Shown here: positions 7,555 to 12,050 of the stretch, one piece after another
How the letters are laid out: the number at the start of each line of letters is the position of its first letter
Numbering within the stretch: position 1 is the stretch's first letter
Origin: Peptoniphilus_E sp964345555
Lineage (GTDB): Bacteria > Bacillota > Clostridia > Tissierellales > Peptoniphilaceae
Length of the DNA stretch: 12,050 nt
Assembly: GCA_964345555.1 (NCBI GenBank)
Contig: CAYFRD010000040.1
Span: forward strand, 1-12,050
Reading direction: 5' to 3'
The notes under the pieces: generated by a model
Seen by the model: only the letters and a program-made list of their open reading frames with translations
Told to the model about the DNA's origin: nothing
Databases searched by the model: none
Made by a program: the position numbers and the translations under genes

Positions 7555-8014
7555 TTATCTTCTTTTGAATGGATCTTCGTATTCTTTTACACTAAGTTTA
7601 TCCATTGCAATGTCGTGTTGCTCTTGCTCTCTTATATATTTTGCTATTGTCTGTTCGTTTAATCCTATCTTGCTTACATAATATCCTTCTGTCCAAAAAT
7701 GTCTATTTTCAAATTTATATTTTAACTTTGGGTGTTTATCAAACATCATTAATGCACTTTTCCCTTTTAGATTATCCTATGAAACTTGATACTGATATTT
7801 TTGGTGGAATACTTACTAACATTTGCACATGATCCGGCATTAAATGTCCTTCTACTATTTCTACTCCTTTATATTTGCATAATGTTCTAAATATTTCTCC
7901 CAAACTGTCTCGGTATTGATTAAACACTATTTTTCGTCTATACTTTGGTGTAAAGACAATATGATATTTACATATCCACTTTGTATGTGATAATGAATTT
8001 GCCTTTTGAGCTAT
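7555..8014 (-). pseudogene. tnpA: IS200/IS605-type TnpA transposase (Y1, HUH), broken
   Basis: The remnant spans about 152 residues, the length of an intact IS200 TnpA, which would cut and join single-stranded DNA through a tyrosine. The first frame holds AQKANSLSHTKW near the start, then KYHIVFTPKYRRK and GHLMPDHVQML. The second frame (7555-7770) completes LKGKSALMMF and ends DPFKRR. Three lesions are visible. The start codon position reads ATA (8012-8014), although GAGGTGATTT is still in place. The second histidine of the metal-binding HxH is glutamine (H62-V-Q64; CAA at 7823-7825). One extra base at 7771-7774 turns GGA-TAT-CTA into GGA-TAA and shifts the frame. The catalytic tyrosine (about Y126, in AKYIREQ) is retained. 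The 64-codon tail from the ATG at 7747-7749 could be translated but lacks the HUH part. Confidence 0.9.
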
Positions 8015-8016
8015 TT

Positions 8017-8072
8017 AAATCACCTCTTATTTTTTAGATCTGAACAACTCTATTATAATATTGAGGTGATTT
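8017..8072 (-). promoter_or_regulatory. Stem that could mask the tnpA ribosome binding site
   Basis: On the minus strand AAATCACCTC (8063-8072) is perfectly complementary to GAGGTGATTT (8017-8026), which contains the transposase ribosome binding site; the loop is 36 bases. In IS200 a 5' leader structure is known to hide the ribosome binding site and keep transposase low. This pairing would do the same if the transcript starts upstream of 8072. A TATAAT at 8052-8057 inside the loop would give a shorter transcript that escapes the stem, so the role is uncertain. Confidence 0.5.
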
Positions 8073-8093
8073 TTTGGTATAACCTATTGTTGT

Positions 8094-8118
8094 CTATCCG
8101 TATAGCGGGTAGTTTTTT
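8094..8118 (+). terminator. Terminator-like hairpin at the IS200 left end
   Basis: CTATCCG (8094-8100) pairs with CGGGTAG (8106-8112) over seven bases with one wobble, followed by TTTTTT (8113-8118) on the plus strand. Confidence 0.5.
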
Positions 8119-8123
8119 GTTTC

Positions 8124-8155
8124 GCACGCAACGCGTGCTCAACTGACTAAAGTCA
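8124..8155. repeat. IS200 left-end hairpins
   Basis: GCACGC (8124-8129) pairs perfectly with GCGTGC (8133-8138) around a three-base loop, and TGACT (8144-8148) pairs with AGTCA (8151-8155) around AA. Tight hairpins like these are the structures TnpA recognises at subterminal positions of IS200/IS605 elements. Which one marks the true end is not known. Confidence 0.5.
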
Positions 8156-8160
8156 ACAAT

Positions 8161-8201
8161 AACACAAAAGGGCCTACTTATTTGTATAGCCCTTTTGTGT
8201 T
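8161..8201 (-). terminator. Hairpin ending the carboxylate operon
   Basis: A perfect 13-base stem joins 8161-8173 to 8189-8201, with a 15-base loop. The stem itself has an A4/T4 block beside GGGC/GCCC. On the minus strand it lies about 47 bases after the CoA-transferase stop codon. The tail after the stem (ATTGTTG) is not a true T-run on that strand, so efficiency is uncertain. It also marks the likely border between the operon and the IS200 remnant. Confidence 0.6.
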
Positions 8202-8247
8202 TGTACATTACTATTTTTTTAAAATTAAAGCAAAAATATAAATTATG

Positions 8248-9393
8248 TTATATATCACTTAATATTTCTTCGTTATTTTGACCTAATTCAGGTGCCGGCA
8301 TTGTCGGATAAGTACTATAATTAGAACTTTTTATCGGACATCCGGGAGATTTTATATTTCCAATTTCAGGATAATTAATATCTATAATCATATCTCTTGA
8401 AAGTATTTGTTCATTTTTTGTTACATCTGCAATGCTATTTACCGGAGCACAAGGAATCCCATATTCTTCTAAAATTTCAAGCCAATCTGCCGTATTTCTT
8501 TTTTCTAAATATTTATTGAGTATCTCTGCAAGAGCAATATGATTTTTTGTACGCAAATCATTATTTAAAAAACGTTCATCTTCTTTTAAAAAATTAATTT
8601 CTAAAGCATTGCATAAATCATCCCAATTTTTTGGATTTCCTGCACATATTATAATATTTCCGTCCTTTGTATTATATGCTTCAAAAGGAGTAATAGATGG
8701 ATGTCTGTTTCCTATAGGCCTTGGAATTATATCACTCGAAAAATATCTAACTAAACTGTTTTCTAACAATGCAACTTGACAATCCAACATTGAAACATCC
8801 AGTCTATCTCCTAGTTGCGTTTTTTCACGTGCATATAAATCTGCTAAGATTCCTATTGTCATAAAAAGTCCCGCAGCTAAATCTCCAATTGAAATCCCAA
8901 CTTTTATAGGATTTCCTCCATCTTCACCAGTTATGCTCATAATACCGCCATATCCTTGTACTACAAGATCATAAGCAGCTTTTGTTCTATAAGGTCCTGT
9001 TTGCCCAAATCCTGTAATAGACGAAAAAATTATTTTAGGATTTATTGATTTTACCCATTCGCTTGTAATTCCAAGTCTATCAAGAACTCCGGGTCTAAAA
9101 TTATCAACCATAACATCGGCAGTTAACAATAACTTAGATAACTTATCCTTATCTTCAGTTTTTTTTAAATTCAATGTCACTGATTTTTTACCGCGATTAA
9201 CACTTAAAAAATATCCGCTTTTGCCGTTGATAAAAGGTCCGTATGTTCTGGCATCATCTCCTTTCTCCGGCATCTCCACTTTTATAACTTCAGCACCTAA
9301 ATCAGCTAATACCATTGTGCAATATGGTGCTGCAAGATTTCTTGATAGATCAATTACTTTTACTCCATCTAACATTTTTTTATCTTTTCTCAT
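8248..9393 (-). CDS. CaiB/BaiF family (class III) CoA-transferase
   Basis: Moves CoA from an acyl-CoA donor to a carboxylic acid through an aspartyl-CoA anhydride intermediate, in the cytoplasm. The N-terminus LDGVKVIDLSRNLAAPYCTM (8-27) and DLGAEVIKVE (31-40) form the family's Rossmann start. NRGKKSVTLNL (66-76) and the DNFRPGVLDRLGI segment (97-109) are also diagnostic. IGDLAAG (169-175) contains the expected catalytic aspartate, D171, matching Asp169 of formyl-CoA transferase. At 381 residues it is a normal monomer chain of the interlocked dimer. AAGGAG lies eight bases before the ATG, and only 12 bases separate it from the carboxyltransferase gene, so it is the last gene of that operon. 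The substrate cannot be assigned from sequence. The neighbouring TRAP permease and acyl-CoA carboxyltransferase suggest a dicarboxylate or its CoA ester. Confidence 0.88.
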   Translation of the reverse strand: MRKDKKMLDGVKVIDLSRNLAAPYCTMVLADLGAEVIKVEMPEKGDDARTYGPFINGKSGYFLSVNRGKKSVTLNLKKTEDKDKLSKLLLTADVMVDNFRPGVLDRLGITSEWVKSINPKIIFSSITGFGQTGPYRTKAAYDLVVQGYGGIMSITGEDGGNPIKVGISIGDLAAGLFMTIGILADLYAREKTQLGDRLDVSMLDCQVALLENSLVRYFSSDIIPRPIGNRHPSITPFEAYNTKDGNIIICAGNPKNWDDLCNALEINFLKEDERFLNNDLRTKNHIALAEILNKYLEKRNTADWLEILEEYGIPCAPVNSIADVTKNEQILSRDMIIDINYPEIGNIKSPGCPIKSSNYSTYPTMPAPELGQNNEEILSDI

Positions 9394-9405
9394 CTTAATT
9401 TCTCC

Positions 9406-10950
9406 TTAAAGTGGTATATTAGAATGTTTTTTATATGGAACACTGATTTTTTTATTTTTTAAAATATTTAAATAAACAGCCAATTTTTGGCGTAAGTCTT
9501 CCGGCGGTATTATATCGTCTACAATCCCATACTCTGCTCCTCTATATGGATTAAGAAATTCTTCACGATAAACCTCTATCATTTCTTTTCTTTTTTCTTC
9601 TTTATTTTCAGCCGAATTAATTTCATGCTTAAATACTAAATCAGCTGCACCTTCTGCTCCCATTACTGCCAATTCTCCTGTAGGTAATGCTAAGACTATA
9701 TCTGCACCCATTCCTTTACCGCACATTGCAGAATATGCTCCGCCATAATCTTTCCTGACAACAACAGTTATTTTGGGAACTGTAGCTTCAGAATAAGCAA
9801 AAATCAGCTTAGCTCCATTTCTTATTATTCCTCCGTGCTCTTGATTAATTCCGGGCAAATATCCGGGAGTATCTGCAAAAGTAATTATAGGGATATTAAA
9901 AGAATCACAAAACCTTACAAATCTGGCCGCTTTAAATGATGCATCGTAATCAATGCATCCTGCTAAAACTCTTGGCTGACTCGCTATTATACCCACAGTT
10001 TCTCCATTAATTCTGGCAAAACCTACTATAATATTTTTTGCAAAGTTTTCTTGTACTTCAAGAAAATCTCCATAATCTACTACTGCGTAAATTAACTTTT
10101 TCATATCAAAAGCTTTGCTCGGTTCTATCGGTATCAACTCTCTTAATTCCGGAGTTTTTCTATTATATGGATCTTCACACGCATATACAGGTGGATTTTC
10201 CTTGCTGTTAGAAGGTAAAAATGAAAGCAATTTTCTAGCCAATTTCATAGCTTCTTCTTCGCTTTTAACAACAAAATGTGCCGTTCCTGTTTTCTTCGAA
10301 TGTATTGAAGCACTGCCTAAAGAATCAAATGTAACTTCTTCTCCGGTCACCGCTTTTATTACAGCCGGACCTGTTATAAACATTTTTCCTAAGGGATCCA
10401 CCATTATAATAAAATCTGTCAATGCTGCCGCATATGCTGTACCTCCGGCTACAGCACCTAAAATTATCGATATATGAGGCACCCAACCGGAGGCAATAGT
10501 TGTTCTTCCAAATTGCGTACAATAAGCATTTAATCCTGCTACCCCTTCTTGTACCCTCGCTCCTGAGGCATCATTCATACTTACTATAGGTCTTCCGGTA
10601 TTTATTGCCAAATCGATTAATCTTATAACTTTTATATATTGAGCTTCTCCTCCACTTCCTCCCATTACAAATGCATCATGAGCAAAAGCACACACATCTT
10701 TTCCGTTAACTTTTCCAAAAGATGTTATAACTCCTTCGTTTGCTACATCTTTTTTATACATATCAAAATAAATACAGCTGTTTTTTGCCCAAGGATTGGT
10801 TTCTTCATAAATGCCGTTATCATAAAGTAGTTGCAATCTTTCTTGAGCTGAATATTTTCCTTTACTGCGAATTATTTTAAGTTTTTCTAAATCATTTGAT
10901 ATAAATTGTTTAGCTCTTAATATTTCGTAATCTTCATATACATTTCTCAT
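9406..10950 (-). CDS. Acyl-CoA carboxyltransferase (methylmalonyl-CoA decarboxylase alpha / PccB type)
   Basis: Crotonase-fold carboxyltransferase that passes a carboxyl group between an acyl-CoA and biotin, either as methylmalonyl-CoA decarboxylase alpha (MmdA), propionyl-CoA carboxylase beta or a transcarboxylase 12S subunit. The N-terminal half has ASGARVQEGV (128-137) and GGTAYAAALTDF (169-180). The C-terminal half has FADTPGYLPG (358-367), the oxyanion-hole loop YGGAYSAM (402-409) and MGAEGAADLVF (430-440). The length of 514 residues is standard. AAAGGAG lies seven bases before the ATG. It sits 35 bases after the TRAP permease gene and 12 before the CoA-transferase gene. No biotin carboxylase, biotin carrier or membrane beta subunit is in the window, so direction (carboxylation or Na+-pumping decarboxylation) cannot be told. 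By eye, the residue matching Asp422 of S. coelicolor PccB, which influences acyl-CoA choice, is serine 407. MmdA is my preferred name but not proven. Confidence 0.85.
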   Translation of the reverse strand: MRNVYEDYEILRAKQFISNDLEKLKIIRSKGKYSAQERLQLLYDNGIYEETNPWAKNSCIYFDMYKKDVANEGVITSFGKVNGKDVCAFAHDAFVMGGSGGEAQYIKVIRLIDLAINTGRPIVSMNDASGARVQEGVAGLNAYCTQFGRTTIASGWVPHISIILGAVAGGTAYAAALTDFIIMVDPLGKMFITGPAVIKAVTGEEVTFDSLGSASIHSKKTGTAHFVVKSEEEAMKLARKLLSFLPSNSKENPPVYACEDPYNRKTPELRELIPIEPSKAFDMKKLIYAVVDYGDFLEVQENFAKNIIVGFARINGETVGIIASQPRVLAGCIDYDASFKAARFVRFCDSFNIPIITFADTPGYLPGINQEHGGIIRNGAKLIFAYSEATVPKITVVVRKDYGGAYSAMCGKGMGADIVLALPTGELAVMGAEGAADLVFKHEINSAENKEEKRKEMIEVYREEFLNPYRGAEYGIVDDIIPPEDLRQKLAVYLNILKNKKISVPYKKHSNIPL

Positions 10951-10985
10951 TATATTCTCCTTTCTTCCAATACTTTTTTAAATAA

Positions 10986-12050
10986 TTATTTTAATAAATT
11001 TGGTAATCCTGTGGTAAGTATTGGGAAAAAGTTCAATAAAAATGAAACACTAAACATTGCTACAATCATCGGAATTACTCTCCTAGAAATTTGTTCCAAC
11101 GAAGAACCGGAAATTCTGGAAGCAACAAACAGAGAATATCCAAACGGCGGTGTAGCATTTCCTATTGCAACAACTACAATAAAAATTGCCGCAAATTGCA
11201 ATAAATCTATGCCTATTAATTTAGCAATCGGTAACAATACAGCTTGAAATATTACAACTGCAGAAATTGTGTCCATAAAGCATCCAAAAATTACTAATAC
11301 TAAATTCATCAATAATAAAATTATTAAGCCGTTATCCGTAAGGCTCAAAACAAAATTAGCTATAGATGTTGAAACATTAGTCACTGCAACCATCCAACCA
11401 AATCCCGACGCTGCTCCGCATATTATCATCACCATTGCGGTGCTTTCCATAGATTTTATTAAACAAGTTTTTATGCCGGCCCAATCTAATTCTTTGTAAA
11501 TAAACACTCCTGTAAATAAGCTATAAAACACTGCTATTACCGCAGCTTCCGTCGGAGTACAAACTCCGCCGTAAATGCCGCCTAAAATTATTACCGGTGT
11601 TAAAAGAGCCCAGAATCCGTCTTTAAAAGATTGCCATCTTTCTTTCATTGAGGCTTTTGGCAGTACTTGCAAATCCATATCTTTTGTCAGTATATAACTG
11701 CAAATTATCAAAGCAATCCCGATCAATATTCCGGGAACTACTCCTGCCATAAATAAATCTCCGACCGATACTCCTCCGCCAACAGCATATATTATCATAA
11801 TTACACTCGGAGGAATTATCGGACCCAAAGGACCGACCACAGCACACAATGCTGCTACATAATCCTTATCATAACCTCTTTTTCCCATTTCAGGGATCAT
11901 AAGCTCTCCTACAGCTGCTGTCGTAGCTGCTGCAACTCCATTCATTGCGGAAAAAAACATTCCAACTACAATTGTAACTATGGATAATCCGTTCCTAATA
12001 TGTCCTATTAAACTATCCGCTAAATTTATGAGTCTTGCTGCTAATCCTCC
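10986..12050 (-). CDS. TRAP transporter large permease, DctM-like (5' end outside the window)
   Basis: Large membrane subunit of a tripartite ATP-independent periplasmic transporter, which imports carboxylates with Na+ using a separate binding protein. The reading frame stays open to base 12050. The visible 354 residues start inside the protein, and about 70 are missing compared with the usual 425-430. The first visible residues, LAARLINLADSLIGHIRNGL, and the following MFFSAMNGVAAATTAAVGELMIPEM match the DctM core. The segments GPIIPPSVIMIIYAVGGGVSVGDLFMAGVVPG (split here only by reading) and TPTEAAVIAVFYSLFTG are family hallmarks. Many hydrophobic helices follow to the C-terminus. The ATG at 11958-11960 is internal and not the start. 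DctQ and DctP should lie upstream, outside the window. The 35-base gap to the carboxyltransferase gene suggests one operon, and therefore that the imported acid is what the two enzymes process. Confidence 0.9.
   Translation of the reverse strand, partial: GGLAARLINLADSLIGHIRNGLSIVTIVVGMFFSAMNGVAAATTAAVGELMIPEMGKRGYDKDYVAALCAVVGPLGPIIPPSVIMIIYAVGGGVSVGDLFMAGVVPGILIGIALIICSYILTKDMDLQVLPKASMKERWQSFKDGFWALLTPVIILGGIYGGVCTPTEAAVIAVFYSLFTGVFIYKELDWAGIKTCLIKSMESTAMVMIICGAASGFGWMVAVTNVSTSIANFVLSLTDNGLIILLLMNLVLVIFGCFMDTISAVVIFQAVLLPIAKLIGIDLLQFAAIFIVVVAIGNATPPFGYSLFVASRISGSSLEQISRRVIPMIVAMFSVSFLLNFFPILTTGLPNLLK

Larger units (their letters stand above)
7421..8155 (-). mobile_element. Degenerate IS200/IS605-family insertion sequence (ends approximate)
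   Basis: A single-gene element with a decayed Y1/HUH transposase on the minus strand, flanked by clusters of short hairpins instead of terminal inverted repeats, as is typical of IS200. The side after the gene holds three hairpins (7421-7437, 7447-7461, 7471-7494). The side before it holds three more (8094-8112, 8124-8138, 8144-8155). No target duplication is expected for this family, so the exact ends cannot be read from one copy. The element lies between the PAP2 promoter and the terminator of the CoA-transferase operon, apparently without interrupting a gene. No tnpB or accessory gene is present. Confidence 0.75.

Noticed and set aside
7605..7832. Plus-strand frame of 75 codons across the IS200 region
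   Set aside because: It is antisense to the transposase remnant, has no good ribosome binding site, and the minus strand gives a clear protein match.
7421..8201. A CRISPR array or an omega-RNA/TnpB-type guide system suggested by the many hairpins
   Set aside because: The hairpins differ from one another, are not regularly spaced, and no tnpB or cas gene is present; they fit IS200 ends and terminators.
10115..10477. Plus-strand frame of 120 codons inside the carboxyltransferase gene
   Set aside because: It is the mirror of conserved coding sequence, with no start signal or recognisable domain.
11623..11960. A complete permease starting at the ATG at 11958-11960
   Set aside because: The frame continues upstream to the window edge with typical DctM sequence, so this ATG is internal. 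A second minus-strand frame here is only a shadow.

Overview
The window is AT-rich and reads like a chromosome of a low-GC anaerobic Firmicute. Protein style and the comEC-holA arrangement fit the Clostridia/Tissierellia (a Peptoniphilus-like relative is my best guess, from general impression only). Every convincing gene lies on the minus strand, so transcription runs from high to low coordinates.

Layout in transcription order (right to left). (1) At 8248-12050 is a three-gene operon. It starts with a TRAP transporter large permease (dctM-like, cut by the window edge), followed by a biotin-dependent carboxyltransferase of the PccB/MmdA type and a CaiB/BaiF class III CoA-transferase. A 13-bp hairpin follows. 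Together they suggest import of a carboxylate, CoA transfer, and carboxylation or decarboxylation of the acyl-CoA. The biotin carrier, the membrane decarboxylase subunit, and the DctP and DctQ partners are not in view. (2) At about 7421-8155 is a degenerate IS200/IS605-family element. Its Y1/HUH transposase carries three independent lesions, while several hairpins at its flanks are still recognisable. (3) At 5947-7376 a PAP2 phosphatase and a TM1586-type nitroreductase overlap and share a promoter and a terminator. (4) At 3503-5912 a P1B-2 Zn/Cd/Pb-type efflux ATPase stands as a single-gene unit. It has a near-consensus sigma-A promoter, an ArsR/SmtB-like operator candidate at the start of transcription, and a terminator directly after its stop codon. 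(5) At 1153-3458 is comEC (DNA uptake channel), and its end overlaps holA (DNA polymerase III delta subunit). (6) The last 182 bases (1-182) hold no recognised gene.

The most unusual points are the carboxylate operon of unknown substrate, the triply broken IS200 transposase with its retained ends and a stem that could mask its ribosome binding site, and the apparent metal operator with no regulator gene beside it. I did not find a clear new defence, CRISPR or RNA system.
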